Positions 1 through 10,485 of a stretch of DNA of 64,000 bases are shown piece by piece. Both the position numbers and the translations under genes were made by a program. Below the pieces are notes generated by a model that did not search any database, was not told where the DNA came from, and saw only the letters and a program-made list of their open reading frames with translations. The stretch's first letter is position 1. Every line of letters begins with the position of its first letter. Origin of the DNA: Streptomyces filamentosus (GTDB lineage Bacteria > Actinomycetota > Actinomycetes > Streptomycetales > Streptomycetaceae); the NCBI RefSeq assembly GCF_014654895.1, contig NZ_BNBE01000001.1:1364001-1428000 (forward strand). The letters run 5' to 3'.

Positions 1-1
1 C

Positions 2-1582
2 GTGGCCCGCATGATCGAGGCGCCGATCTTCCACGTGAACGGCGACGACCCGGAGGCCGTGGTCCGCGTGGCGCGGCTCGCCTTCGAGTTCCGCCAGACG
101 TTCAACAAGGACGTCGTGATCGACCTCATCTGCTACCGCCGCCGCGGTCACAACGAGGGCGACAACCCGTCGTTCACCAACCCACAGATGTACAACCTGA
201 TCGACAAGAAGCGCTCGGTGCGCAAGCTGTACACCGAGTCCCTCATCGGTCGCGGCGACATCACCCTCGAAGAGGCGGAGCAGTCGCTCCAGGACTTCCA
301 GGGACAGCTGGAGAAGGTGTTCGCGGAGGTCCGCGAGGCCACCGCCGCCCCGGCGGCGACGACGGTCCCGGACGCGCAGGCCGAGTTCCCGGTCGCCGTC
401 ACCACCGCGGTCTCCCAGGAGGTCGTGAAGCGGATCGCCGAGTCGCAGGTCAGCATCCCGGAGCGGATCACGGTCCACTCCCGCCTGCTGCCGCAGATGC
501 AGCGCCGCGCGGCCTCCATCGACGACGGCACCATCGACTGGGGCTTCGGCGAGACCCTCGCCATCGGCTCCCTGCTGATGGAGGGCACCCCGGTCCGCCT
601 CTCGGGCCAGGACTCCCGCCGCGGCACCTTCGGCCAGCGCCACGCGGTCCTGGTCGACCAGGAGACCGGCGAGGACTACACCCCGCTGCTCTACCTGACC
701 GAGGACCAGGCCCACTTCAACGTCTACGACTCGCTGCTCAGCGAGTACGCGGCGATGGGCTTCGAGTACGGCTACTCGCTGGCCCGCCCGGACTCCCTGG
801 TCGTCTGGGAGGCCCAGTTCGGCGACTTCGTCAACGGCGCGCAGACCGTCGTCGACGAGTTCATCTCCTCGGCCGAGCAGAAGTGGGGCCAGACCTCCGG
901 CGTCACCCTGCTCCTGCCGCACGGCTACGAGGGCCAGGGCCCGGACCACTCGTCCGCCCGCCCGGAGCGCTTCCTCCAGATGTGCGCCCAGGACAACATG
1001 ACGGTCGCCATGCCGACGCTGCCGTCGAACTACTTCCACCTGCTGCGCTGGCAGGTCCACAACCCGCACCACAAGCCGCTCATCGTCTTCACCCCGAAGT
1101 CGATGCTGCGCCTGAAGGCCGCGGCGTCCAAGGTGGAGGAGTTCACCACCGGCGGCTTCCGCCCGGTGATCGGCGACTCGACGGTCGACCCGGCCGACGT
1201 CCGCAAGGTCGTCTTCTGCGCCGGCAAGGTCTACTACGACCTGGAGGCCGAGCGGCAGAAGCGCGGCGACACGGAGACCGCGATCATCCGTCTGGAGCGC
1301 CTGTACCCGCTGCCGGGTGCCGAGCTCCAGGCCGAGATCGCCAAGTACCCGAACGCGGCGAAGTACATCTGGGCGCAGGAGGAGCCGGCGAACCAGGGTG
1401 CGTGGCCGTTCATCGCGCTCAACCTGATCGACCACCTGGACCTGGCGGTCGGCGCGGACATCCCGGCGGGCGAGCGCCTGCGCCGGATCTCCCGCCCGCA
1501 CTCCTCGTCCCCGGCGGTCGGCTCGGCCAAGCGCCACCAGGCCGAGCAGCAGCAGCTGGTCAGCGAGGTCTTCGACGCCTGA
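2..1582 (+). CDS. kgd: Multifunctional 2-oxoglutarate decarboxylase/dehydrogenase E1, C-terminal part (left-truncated)
   Basis: The window opens inside this gene; about 526 C-terminal residues are present and the frame is open to the left edge. The E1 thiamine-diphosphate core is seen in GHNEGDNPSFTNP near residue 50 and GQDSRRGTFGQRH near residue 200, followed by the transketolase C-terminal domain. Actinobacterial versions are about 1,200-1,270 residues because a succinyltransferase-like domain is fused in front of E1. The enzyme decarboxylates 2-oxoglutarate in the TCA cycle and hands succinyl groups to the E2 function. A strong hairpin follows the stop, so this is the 3' end of its transcript. 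Confidence 0.97.
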   Translation: MARMIEAPIFHVNGDDPEAVVRVARLAFEFRQTFNKDVVIDLICYRRRGHNEGDNPSFTNPQMYNLIDKKRSVRKLYTESLIGRGDITLEEAEQSLQDFQGQLEKVFAEVREATAAPAATTVPDAQAEFPVAVTTAVSQEVVKRIAESQVSIPERITVHSRLLPQMQRRAASIDDGTIDWGFGETLAIGSLLMEGTPVRLSGQDSRRGTFGQRHAVLVDQETGEDYTPLLYLTEDQAHFNVYDSLLSEYAAMGFEYGYSLARPDSLVVWEAQFGDFVNGAQTVVDEFISSAEQKWGQTSGVTLLLPHGYEGQGPDHSSARPERFLQMCAQDNMTVAMPTLPSNYFHLLRWQVHNPHHKPLIVFTPKSMLRLKAAASKVEEFTTGGFRPVIGDSTVDPADVRKVVFCAGKVYYDLEAERQKRGDTETAIIRLERLYPLPGAELQAEIAKYPNAAKYIWAQEEPANQGAWPFIALNLIDHLDLAVGADIPAGERLRRISRPHSSSPAVGSAKRHQAEQQQLVSEVFDA

Positions 1583-1598
1583 CGTCGGCACCTCCTGC

Positions 1599-1634
1599 GG
1601 AGGCCCGGCACCCCACCAGGGGTGCCGGGCCTCC
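1599..1634. terminator. Rho-independent-type hairpin after kgd
   Basis: A perfect 16-bp G+C-rich stem (1599-1614 with 1619-1634) and a 4-nt ACCA loop start 17 bases after the kgd stop. There is no T-run, as is usual for Streptomyces terminators. Confidence 0.85.
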
Positions 1635-1665
1635 GGCGTGTCCGGGCGGGCCTATCCTGGACCGC

Positions 1666-1851
1666 ATGTACTTCACCGACCGTGGCATCGAGGAACTGGA
1701 GAAGCGGCGCGGCGAGGAGGAGGTCACCTTCGAGTGGCTCGCCGAGCAGCTGCGGACCTTCGTCGATCTCAACCCCGACTTCGAGGTGCCGGTCGAGCGC
1801 CTCGCGACCTGGCTGGCCCGCCTCGACGACGAGGACGAGGACGACGAGTAG
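1666..1851 (+). CDS. Small acidic protein, DUF6104-like
   Basis: A 61-residue protein beginning MYFTDRGIEELEKRRGEEEV and ending in an acidic run (DDEDEDDE). It starts at the ATG 32 bases after the kgd terminator and is closed by its own hairpin, so it is a single-gene unit. It resembles the short conserved actinobacterial DUF6104 proteins, usually found beside the oxoglutarate dehydrogenase gene; I do not know a function. Composition suggests a soluble, mostly helical protein with no signal peptide or membrane segment. Confidence 0.8.
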   Translation: MYFTDRGIEELEKRRGEEEVTFEWLAEQLRTFVDLNPDFEVPVERLATWLARLDDEDEDDE

Positions 1852-1860
1852 CCGTGACGT

Positions 1861-1898
1861 GACGGTGCCCCCTTCCCGCGCGGGAAGGGGGCACCGTC
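1861..1898. terminator. Bidirectional hairpin terminator
   Basis: A perfect 17-bp inverted repeat (1861-1877 with 1882-1898) with a GCGC loop, placed between two convergent genes. Confidence 0.85.
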
Positions 1899-1932
1899 GT
1901 GTCCGGGGGCGTCCGGGGGCGCCCCCGTGGCG

Positions 1933-2748
1933 TCAGTGGTCGCGCAGGCGGTCGTAGGCGAGGCCGGCGGCGCCGTGGGCGACGAGGAGGGCGCCCGCGG
2001 CGGCCCAGCCGCCGCTGCGGCGGCCGAGGCCCCAGAGGAGCAGCGGGACGCCCGCGGCGAGCTGCGCGCCGCCCAGGACGCGCGCCCGGGGGCCGCGCAG
2101 GTACGGGCCGAGGGGGCCCTCCTCCACGACGTCGAGCTCGGCGCGGACGGCGTCGCGCCAGCCGGGCCACGCGAGCTGCTCGGCACCTGCCGCGAGGGCC
2201 GCCCCGCGGAGCCGGGCGGGGGTCTCGCCGGGGTCGAGGCCGGGCGGCAGGCCGAGGCCGGTGCGGGCGAGGACGGCGACGAGTCCGAGCAGCCGGGTGC
2301 GGGAGTCGGCCTCCGGGTCGGGGAGGGTGAGCGGCTCCAGGGCCTGGACGTCGAGCACGGGGTCGAGGGCGAGACGGTCGGCGAGGGTCCGCATGGCCTC
2401 GTCCTCGCCGACCGGGGTGCCGTCCGCGAGCCAGGTGTAGCCGACGGTGCGGCGGAAGCCGGCGGCGAGGGTGACCCCGGCGCGGTCGGCGTCCCACCAG
2501 AGGGCGAGGACGGGCCAGGAGGCGGCGGAGACGGCGAGGGCGGTGGCCCAGCCGGTGACGACCCGCTCGACCGGCTCCTCGCCGTCCTGCCAGGGCTTCC
2601 CCTCCGGTACGAGGACGCTCCAGTCGGCTCCGGCGGGGGCGAGGAGCAGCTCCTCCCGCAGGAGCTGGGCGGGCGGGCGGACCGCGGGGGGATCGGCTCG
2701 GCACAGCAGCAGCGCCCCCGCGGGGCTCGGTCCGGTGGTGGCGTTCAT
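1933..2748 (-). CDS. Hypothetical membrane-anchored protein
   Basis: A 271-residue protein of unknown function. I chose the ATG at 2748 (MNATTGPSPAG) over an upstream in-frame ATG at 2796, because the longer form would run into the shared promoter region. The first 200 residues look soluble (WSVLVPEGKPWQDGEEP, VTGWATALAVSAASWPVLALWW); two short hydrophobic stretches near the C terminus (GGAQLAAGVPLLLWGLG and AAAGALLVAHGAAGLAY) probably form a hairpin in the membrane. It is divergent from the DUF4097-PadR operon and shares a 193-bp intergenic region full of repeats. Confidence 0.75.
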   Translation of the reverse strand: MNATTGPSPAGALLLCRADPPAVRPPAQLLREELLLAPAGADWSVLVPEGKPWQDGEEPVERVVTGWATALAVSAASWPVLALWWDADRAGVTLAAGFRRTVGYTWLADGTPVGEDEAMRTLADRLALDPVLDVQALEPLTLPDPEADSRTRLLGLVAVLARTGLGLPPGLDPGETPARLRGAALAAGAEQLAWPGWRDAVRAELDVVEEGPLGPYLRGPRARVLGGAQLAAGVPLLLWGLGRRSGGWAAAGALLVAHGAAGLAYDRLRDH

Positions 2749-2800
2749 GAGCCCTACGCTAGTCAGTTTGTCCGTGTACGGCGGTGATTGCTCCACCCCT

Positions 2801-2833
2801 GTCAGGGATGAGTCAGGGATGAGTCGGGGTTGA
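2801..2833. repeat. Three tandem 11-bp direct repeats in a divergent promoter region
   Basis: Units GTCAGGGATGA (2801-2811), GTCAGGGATGA (2812-2822) and GTCGGGGTTGA (2823-2833) follow head to tail. The 11-bp period puts each unit on the same DNA face, as in binding sites for OmpR-type response regulators and SARPs. Function is inferred only. Confidence 0.7.
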
Positions 2834-2845
2834 CTCGGTCACGCC

Positions 2846-2888
2846 GCGATATATCGTGAATGGGAAGTCGCGACATGTCGTGTCGCGA
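2846..2888. promoter_or_regulatory. Probable PadR operator palindromes upstream of the DUF4097-PadR operon
   Basis: Two perfect 10-bp palindromes, CGATATATCG at 2847-2856 and CGACATGTCG at 2871-2880, lie with centres 24 bp apart, 54-95 bp before the DUF4097 start. The second sits inside a wider inverted repeat (TCGCGA at 2868 and 2883). AT-rich ATAT-centred palindromes are typical PadR sites, and the operon encodes a PadR protein, so autoregulation is likely but inferred. Confidence 0.6.
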
Positions 2889-2941
2889 TCCGGCGCTCGC
2901 CGAGCGCGACGAGAGCTTCGAGGAAACGGGAGGTCACCACC

Positions 2942-3901
<960 letters not shown>

Positions 3902-3902
3902 C

Positions 3903-4817
3903 ATGTCCCCCGTCTTCGCGCACGGCCGACTCCGCCTCTACCTGCTCAAGCTGCTCGACGAGGCCCCCCGGCACGGCTACGAGGTGATCAGGCTCCTGGA
4001 GGAGCGTTTCCAGGGGCTGTACGCCCCCTCCGCCGGCACGGTCTACCCGCGGCTGGCCAAGCTGGAGGCCGAGGGGCTGGTCACCCACACCACCGAGGGG
4101 GGCCGCAAGGTCTACGCGCTCACCGACGCGGGTCGCACCGAGCTGGCCGGCCGGGAGGCCGAACTCGACGCCCTGGAGCGGGAGATCCGGGACTCCGTCT
4201 CGGAGCTGGCCGCCGAGATCCGGGAGGACGTGCGGGGCGCGGCGGGCCGGGTGCGCAGCGAGATGCGCGCGGCGGCGAGCCGGACCCGGACGGCGGAGGG
4301 CGTCTCCTTCGCCGACGCCAAGGAGGAGCTGCGCAAGGCCAAGCGGGAGTGGAAGGAGCAGGCCAGGAAGGCGAAGGAGGAGGCCCGCTCGGCGAGACTC
4401 CAGGCGAAGGAGTTCCAGCGGGTCGCCCAGCAGGTGCAGGAGGAGGTCCAGCACCGCTTCGCCCAGGGCGAGTGGCCGCAGAACGTCTGGGAGGGCCTGT
4501 CGGGGATCACCGCCCAGCTGGGCGACCTCGTCTCGGGCCACCCCCGGGGCCGTGCGGGGGCGGAGGCGCCCCTGGTGGACGTGACCCTGCCGGACCCGGC
4601 CGGGGAGGCCGTGGTGCCGGAGTGGGCGCGCGAGGGGACGGGCTCCGGCGATCCTGCCCGCGACCTGGACCGGCTGCTCGACCGGTTCCGGGACGAGGTC
4701 CGGGACGCGGCCCGGGACCACGGGGTGACGGACGCTCAGCTCGCCGAGGCCCGTCACCACCTGTCCACGGCGGCCGTCCGCATCACGGGCCTGCTGCGCC
4801 CCCGCACCGAGCCCTGA
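3903..4817 (+). CDS. PadR family transcriptional regulator
   Basis: A 304-residue protein. Residues 1-80 are a PadR winged helix (LRLYLLKLLDEAPRHGYEV, SAGTVYPRLAKLEAEGL, then the wing GGRKVYALTDAG). Residues 80-190 are a long Lys/Glu/Arg-rich stretch predicted to form a coiled coil, and the rest is variable (VTLPDPAGEAVVPEW). PadR proteins repress their own operon and respond to ligands or stress. Here the gene follows the DUF4097 gene by one base, and the palindromes upstream of that gene are the likely operator. The long C-terminal helix region is larger than in classical PadR (about 180 residues), as in the subgroup paired with DUF4097. Confidence 0.92.
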   Translation: MSPVFAHGRLRLYLLKLLDEAPRHGYEVIRLLEERFQGLYAPSAGTVYPRLAKLEAEGLVTHTTEGGRKVYALTDAGRTELAGREAELDALEREIRDSVSELAAEIREDVRGAAGRVRSEMRAAASRTRTAEGVSFADAKEELRKAKREWKEQARKAKEEARSARLQAKEFQRVAQQVQEEVQHRFAQGEWPQNVWEGLSGITAQLGDLVSGHPRGRAGAEAPLVDVTLPDPAGEAVVPEWAREGTGSGDPARDLDRLLDRFRDEVRDAARDHGVTDAQLAEARHHLSTAAVRITGLLRPRTEP

Positions 4818-4875
4818 CCCGGGGGCGCCTCACCGGCCCGGCGGCCGACCGGTCAACGGCCCGCCGGTCAGCGGC

Positions 4876-6324
4876 TCACCGGGCCGTCCGGCTCACCGTC
4901 ACGGTGACCCGGGCGTTCGGGGCGGCGAGGACGCGGGGCCCGCCGCGGTCGCGGTCGCGGAGGACGCGGGCTCCGTGGGCGGTGACCTTCCAGTCGCCGG
5001 GCGGCAGCACCAGTTCGGTGGACCGGGAGCCGCGGGGGCCCGCCGCGTCGTACTCCAGGCGGTAGACGCCGGTCGCCGCGTCGTACGCGGCGGAGCGGAC
5101 CCGGCCGGCGACGGCCTCCGCGTACGGTTCGGCGGTCAGTTCCTTGTTGGTGCGGAAGGCGCCGGTGGAGTCGACGGCGCAGTAGCCGCCGCCGTAGCAC
5201 CAGACGTAACCGGCCCAGCCGGAGGTGTAGCGGCCGAGGGAGACCATGGCCTCGCGGTAGAAGCGGTTCATGTTCGGCAGGGAGTTGTTGAGCGGGCCCC
5301 ACTCCCCCACCACCACGGGGACCTTGTACTCCTCGGGGTAGAGGGTGACGGCCTGCTCGTAGCTCTCGATCCAGCCGGCGGCGGGGTCGTAGTCGGCGCC
5401 GGCCTCCATGCCGGTGTTGTAGAAGTGCGGGGCGTAGACGATCTTCGGGTCGTCGATCCGGCCGAGGCCGGTGGGCACGCCCTCGCCGACGATCGGGGTG
5501 GGCTCCACGAAGATCCAGGTGTCCCGGTCGACCCTGCGGATGGCGTCGGCGATCCGGTTGTACATGGGGGTGAGCTGTTCGCGCTCGATCCGGCGGGCGG
5601 CGGTGGGCAGGTCCTCGCCCTCGTGGAGTTCGCCCATGGGCTCGTTGATGGGGTCGTAGCCGAGGACGGCCGGGTGGTCGTCGAAGCGGTCGGCGAGCAC
5701 CTGCCACATGCGGGCCTGGGCCCTGCGCAGGTCCTCGTCCTCGTAGAGGTGGGTGAAGGCGCGCTGGACGGCGGGCTCGAAGTACTCGGAGAACCAGTCG
5801 TCGGGGTGCGGGGTGAAGGGCAGCCCGTCGGTCCTGGTGGCCCAGGCGGGGATGCCCCGGTGGCCGAAGGCGGGGCCGAAGACGTCCTGGTGGGCGTCGA
5901 GCAGGACCTTGACGTCGTGTTTCCGGGCCCAGTCGAGGACCCGTTCGATCTTCCGCAGGTAGCTTTGGCTGTACTGGCCGGGGCGGGGCTCCAGGTCGTC
6001 CCAGAAGACGAGGAGGCGGGCGAAGTTGAAGCCCTTGGCCCGCATGTCGCGGAAGTGCTTCTCGGTCACGGCGGAGAGGGCGGCGTCGCCGCGGTTGGCC
6101 TTGTCCTCCACGTTCCAGCCCCGCAGGGTCAGGACGCGGCCCCGGGAGTCGGTGAGGGCGGGGATCCCGTCACCCCTGGCGCCCGCCTCGGCGCGGGTGC
6201 CCGCCTCGGCGGGGGTGCGGGCCGCGGTGGCGGTGGGGGCCGCGGTGGCGGTGGGGGCGAGGGTGGCGAGGAGGGAGGCGGCGACGGCGGTCGCCACGAG
6301 GGTGGTGCGCGACAAGCGGGACAC
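4876..6324 (-). CDS. Secreted glycoside hydrolase family 5 (cellulase/endoglycoceramidase-like)
   Basis: About 482 residues from the GTG at 6324, chosen because GGAGG lies five bases upstream and it gives a compact Sec signal peptide (MSRLSRTTLVATAVAASLLATLAPTATA, A-P cleavage region). An alternative GTG at 6360 adds 12 residues. The GH5 barrel shows LRGWNVEDKANRG, DAHQDVFGP, the acid/base Glu in YDPINEP and the nucleophile Glu in VVVGEWGPLNN. Overall it looks most like endoglycoceramidase-type GH5 enzymes, but the substrate cannot be fixed from sequence. A beta-rich domain closes the protein (LVLPPGDWKVTA). It stands alone between a PadR operon and an oxidoreductase. Confidence 0.9.
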   Translation of the reverse strand: MSRLSRTTLVATAVAASLLATLAPTATAAPTATAARTPAEAGTRAEAGARGDGIPALTDSRGRVLTLRGWNVEDKANRGDAALSAVTEKHFRDMRAKGFNFARLLVFWDDLEPRPGQYSQSYLRKIERVLDWARKHDVKVLLDAHQDVFGPAFGHRGIPAWATRTDGLPFTPHPDDWFSEYFEPAVQRAFTHLYEDEDLRRAQARMWQVLADRFDDHPAVLGYDPINEPMGELHEGEDLPTAARRIEREQLTPMYNRIADAIRRVDRDTWIFVEPTPIVGEGVPTGLGRIDDPKIVYAPHFYNTGMEAGADYDPAAGWIESYEQAVTLYPEEYKVPVVVGEWGPLNNSLPNMNRFYREAMVSLGRYTSGWAGYVWCYGGGYCAVDSTGAFRTNKELTAEPYAEAVAGRVRSAAYDAATGVYRLEYDAAGPRGSRSTELVLPPGDWKVTAHGARVLRDRDRGGPRVLAAPNARVTVTVSRTAR

Positions 6325-6401
6325 GAGGGCCTCCGGCACGAGGAAGTGAGCGTTGTTCACGTTTCACGTGCCGGAGATCCCATCAGGTCGACCGACCCGT
6401 A

Positions 6402-7367
6402 TCAAGAGGTCGTCAGCACGATCTTTCCGAAGAGCTCGCCCGAGGCCATCTTCTCGAAGCCCTCGCGGGCCCGGTCCAGCGGCAGCACCTCGTCGATCAC
6501 CGGGCGGACGCCGGTGGCCGCGCAGAAGGAGAGGAGGTCCTCCAGTTCGTCCTTGGAGCCCATGGTGGAGCCGACCACCTTCAGCTCCAGGAAGAAGATG
6601 CGGGTCAGTTCGGCGTGCGCGGGACGGTCGCCGCTGGTGGCGCCGGAGATCACCAGGGTGCCGCCGGGCCGCAGCGACTTGACCGAGTGGGACCAGGTGG
6701 CGGCGCCGACGGTCTCGATGACGGCGTCCACCCGGTACGGCAGCCGGGCCCCGGGCTCGTACGCCTCGACGGCACCGAGCTCCACGGCCCGCTTCCGCTT
6801 GGCCTCGTCGCGGCTGGTGGCGAAGACCCGCAGGCCGGCCGCCTTGCCGAGGACGATCGCGGCGGTGGCGACGCCGCCGCCGGCGCCCTGGACGAGGATC
6901 GAGTCGCCGGGGCGGACCCCGGCGTTGGTGAAGAGCATCCGGTAGGCGGTCAGCCAGGCGGTGGGGAGACAGGCGGCCTCGGCGAAGGAGAGCTCCTTCG
7001 GCTTGGGCAGGACGTTCCAGCGGGGGACGGTGACGCGCTCGGCGAAGGTGCCCTGGTAGTGCTCGGTGAGGATGGAGCGGGGCTCGTCCGGGCCGACGCC
7101 GTGGCCGGTCTGGCCGATCACGGAGTGCAGGACGACCTCGTTGCCGTCCTCGTCGACGCCTGCGGCGTCGCAGCCGAGGATCATCGGCAGCTTCCCCTCG
7201 GGCAGTCCGACCCCGCGCAGCGACCACAGGTCGTGGTGGTTGAGCGAGGCGGCCCTGACGGTGACGGTGGTCCAGCCGGGACGCTTCTCCGGCTCGGGGC
7301 GTTCGCCCAACTCGAGGCCGTTCAGAGGCTGGTCGCGGTCGATTCGGGCGGCGTAGGCAGCGAACAT
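6402..7367 (-). CDS. Zinc-binding-dehydrogenase family (quinone oxidoreductase-like) NADPH enzyme
   Basis: A 321-residue medium-chain dehydrogenase/reductase starting at ATG 7367. The N-terminal GroES-like domain has SLNHHDLWSLRGVG and MILGCDAAGVDEDG; the Rossmann domain has the nucleotide motif VQGAGGGVATAAI and ends GKIVLTTS. The structural-zinc cysteines of alcohol dehydrogenases are not visible, which fits a zinc-free quinone-reductase-like member. Substrate unknown. The region upstream holds only degenerate repeats and the terminator of the next gene. Confidence 0.88.
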   Translation of the reverse strand: MFAAYAARIDRDQPLNGLELGERPEPEKRPGWTTVTVRAASLNHHDLWSLRGVGLPEGKLPMILGCDAAGVDEDGNEVVLHSVIGQTGHGVGPDEPRSILTEHYQGTFAERVTVPRWNVLPKPKELSFAEAACLPTAWLTAYRMLFTNAGVRPGDSILVQGAGGGVATAAIVLGKAAGLRVFATSRDEAKRKRAVELGAVEAYEPGARLPYRVDAVIETVGAATWSHSVKSLRPGGTLVISGATSGDRPAHAELTRIFFLELKVVGSTMGSKDELEDLLSFCAATGVRPVIDEVLPLDRAREGFEKMASGELFGKIVLTTS

Positions 7368-7523
7368 GGCCCCGACCCTAGGCGGCGACGCCGACCGCGC
7401 GTAACCACACGCCGGTGTGACGCGCGTCCCCTCCCCCACCGGCCCCGGCGCCCCGCCGGACCCCCCCTGGACGGCGACGCCGGAGCGCCTCCGGAGGTCT
7501 CCTGACGGCTGCGCCGCAGCACC

Positions 7524-7630
7524 CCGAAAGCCCCCGCCCGCCGAAAGCCCCTGCCTCCCGAAGGCCCCCACTCCCGAAAGCCCCTACCTCCCGAAAGCCT
7601 CCCGAAGGCCCACACCCCCCGAAAGCCCGC
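7524..7630. repeat. Degenerate tandem repeats built on CCGAA(A/G)GCC
   Basis: Seven copies of CCGAAAGCC or CCGAAGGCC follow one another over about 105 bp, spaced 11-18 bp (with CCTCC-type linkers, e.g. CCCGAAAGCCCCTACCT at 7574-7590). The unit does not preserve a reading frame. It occupies most of the 365-bp gap between the oxidoreductase and the malic-enzyme terminator, where I see no gene. Confidence 0.75.
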
Positions 7631-7664
7631 TCCCGGCCGCCTCCCACGGAAGGCCCGCGCAAAG

Positions 7665-7707
7665 GGGCCCCGCCCCTGTCCGTTGCGGCGGACCGGGCGG
7701 GGCCCCT
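7665..7707. terminator. Hairpin terminator of the malic enzyme gene
   Basis: GGGGCCCCGCCC (7665-7676) pairs perfectly with GGGCGGGGCCCC (7696-7707), with a 19-nt loop that itself contains short pairing. It lies just downstream of the minus-strand malic enzyme stop. Confidence 0.75.
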
Positions 7708-7732
7708 GCGGGAGCCTTCCGCGGACGTGGCG

Positions 7733-8941
<1,209 letters not shown>

Positions 8942-9488
8942 GTGGGTTAGACCCCTTATGTCTGATGTCGAGGGTTGGCCGCTCCTGGTGTGGAGCGGTG
9001 GGCGGGTCCCGCGGCCGCCGTGTCTGGCAGCCGCGCGGGCGCGCCGCACAACGCGCCCTGAGCCCCGGATGAGGGGTGTAAGGATCCTTCTTACCGGACA
9101 GACGGCACCGCAGACGAGTCCGTATCCACTCGGTGACGCGACTCATACCGACCGCTTCCGGACGCGGACGGAGAGCGACTCGTCGCGGCATGTCCGGAAA
9201 GATGCGCTCACCGGACGTTTGACGGCCTTCACGTCGTCCGAATGGCGAGATCCACCGCAGATTCTTCGGCGAAGCGGGAAGCCTACGAAAGTTGTTCCGG
9301 CCTTGATGTACCGGCCTGTCGGGGTTCGAGCGCCACCCGTTATCCGATTTTGACATCCGTGGCCGTCGGTTTGAGGCAGTCCGAATGGCAAGATGCCGTA
9401 ATCACACGAGGTCGCGACACTCGAAGACGCGTACGCGACCATTGGCAACGCCTATGGCAACTCCCTCATACGCCGGAGGATCCCGACC
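8942..9488. other. Long divergent intergenic region with a duplicated 16-mer and palindromes
   Basis: This 547-bp gap separates the malic enzyme from the ABC importer. It holds AAGGATCCTT (perfect palindrome, 9080-9089), a GTCCGG/CCGGAC inverted repeat around 9192-9215, and a 16-base direct repeat GTCCGAATGGC(G/A)AGAT at 9236-9251 and 9379-9394. I found no convincing sigma-70 promoter or gene. It probably contains the two divergent promoters. Confidence 0.5.
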
Positions 9489-10445
9489 ATGACCGCACGC
9501 TCCACGCGCTGTACGACCGCTGCCAAGACCCGCACGTCCCGTCTTGCCGCGGTCGCCGCCATCGCGGTCGCCGGCTCCATGCTGCTGACCGCCTGCGGCG
9601 ACCAGACGGACAGCGCCACCAAGGAGGGCGGCACCGCCGCCAACTCCGCCCCGCTCTTCTCGAAGCTGCCCGCCGACATCCAGAAGTCCGGCGTCATCAA
9701 GGTCGGCACGGACGCCTCGTACGCCCCGATGGAGTTCACCGAGGGCGGCAAGATCGTCGGCGTCGACCCCGACATCGCCGCGGCCCTCGGCAAGCAGCTC
9801 GGCGTGAAGTTCGAGTTCGTCTCCGGCACCTTCGACGGCCTGATCACCTCCCTGGAGACCGGCCGCCAGGACATCGTCATGTCCTCCATGACGGACAACA
9901 AGAAGCGCCAGGAGGGCCTGGACGACAACGGGAAGAAGATCGGCAAGGGCGTCGACTTCGTCGACTACTTCTCCTCCGGCGTCTCCCTGCTGGTCAAGAA
10001 GGGCAACCCGCAGGGCGTCGACTCCCTCGACGACCTGTGCGGCAAGACCGTCGCCGTCCAGCGCGGCACGATCTACGAGGACACCTTCAAGGCCCAGGCC
10101 ACGAAGTGCGGCTCGAACAAGCTCACGATCCAGGCGTTCGACACCGACGCCGAGGCCCAGACCCGCGTGAAGGCCGGCGGTGCGGTCGCCGACCTGAACG
10201 ACTACCCGGTCGCCGCCTACATCGCGAAGACCTCCGGCGGCGGCAACGACTTCGAGGTCGTCGGCAACCAGACGGACGTCGGCCTCATGGGCATCGCCGT
10301 CTCCAAGGACAAGACCCAGCTGCGCGACGCCGTCAAGGAGGCGCTCGACGCGATCATCAAGGACGGCACCTACGCCGAGGCCCTGAAGAAGTGGGACGTC
10401 GAGGGCAGCGCGGTCAAGTCGGCCACCATCAACGCCGGCAAGTGA
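9489..10445 (+). CDS. Amino-acid ABC transporter, substrate-binding lipoprotein
   Basis: A 318-residue family-3 solute-binding protein. The start follows a strong GGAGGA. A lipoprotein signal peptide ends at the lipobox LLTACGDQ (Cys about residue 37). The binding fold opens with VIKVGTDASYAPMEF, includes VGVDPDIAAALGKQLGVKF and ends GTYAEALKKWDVEG, all typical of polar/acidic amino-acid receptors of the GlnH/GluB type. It delivers substrate to the permease and ATPase encoded next (41-bp gap, then a 4-base overlap). The exact amino acid is not decided by sequence. Confidence 0.95.
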   Translation: MTARSTRCTTAAKTRTSRLAAVAAIAVAGSMLLTACGDQTDSATKEGGTAANSAPLFSKLPADIQKSGVIKVGTDASYAPMEFTEGGKIVGVDPDIAAALGKQLGVKFEFVSGTFDGLITSLETGRQDIVMSSMTDNKKRQEGLDDNGKKIGKGVDFVDYFSSGVSLLVKKGNPQGVDSLDDLCGKTVAVQRGTIYEDTFKAQATKCGSNKLTIQAFDTDAEAQTRVKAGGAVADLNDYPVAAYIAKTSGGGNDFEVVGNQTDVGLMGIAVSKDKTQLRDAVKEALDAIIKDGTYAEALKKWDVEGSAVKSATINAGK

Positions 10446-10485
10446 TCTGCCCCCTCCCCCCACGCACCACTGAAGGGCAGTCGTC

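Noticed and set aside
7524..7630. Repeat block as a CRISPR array
   Set aside because: Units are short, irregular and lack unique spacers of constant length.
9350..9380. Sigma-70 promoter with TTGACA before the ABC importer
   Set aside because: No -10 hexamer stands at 16-19 bases.
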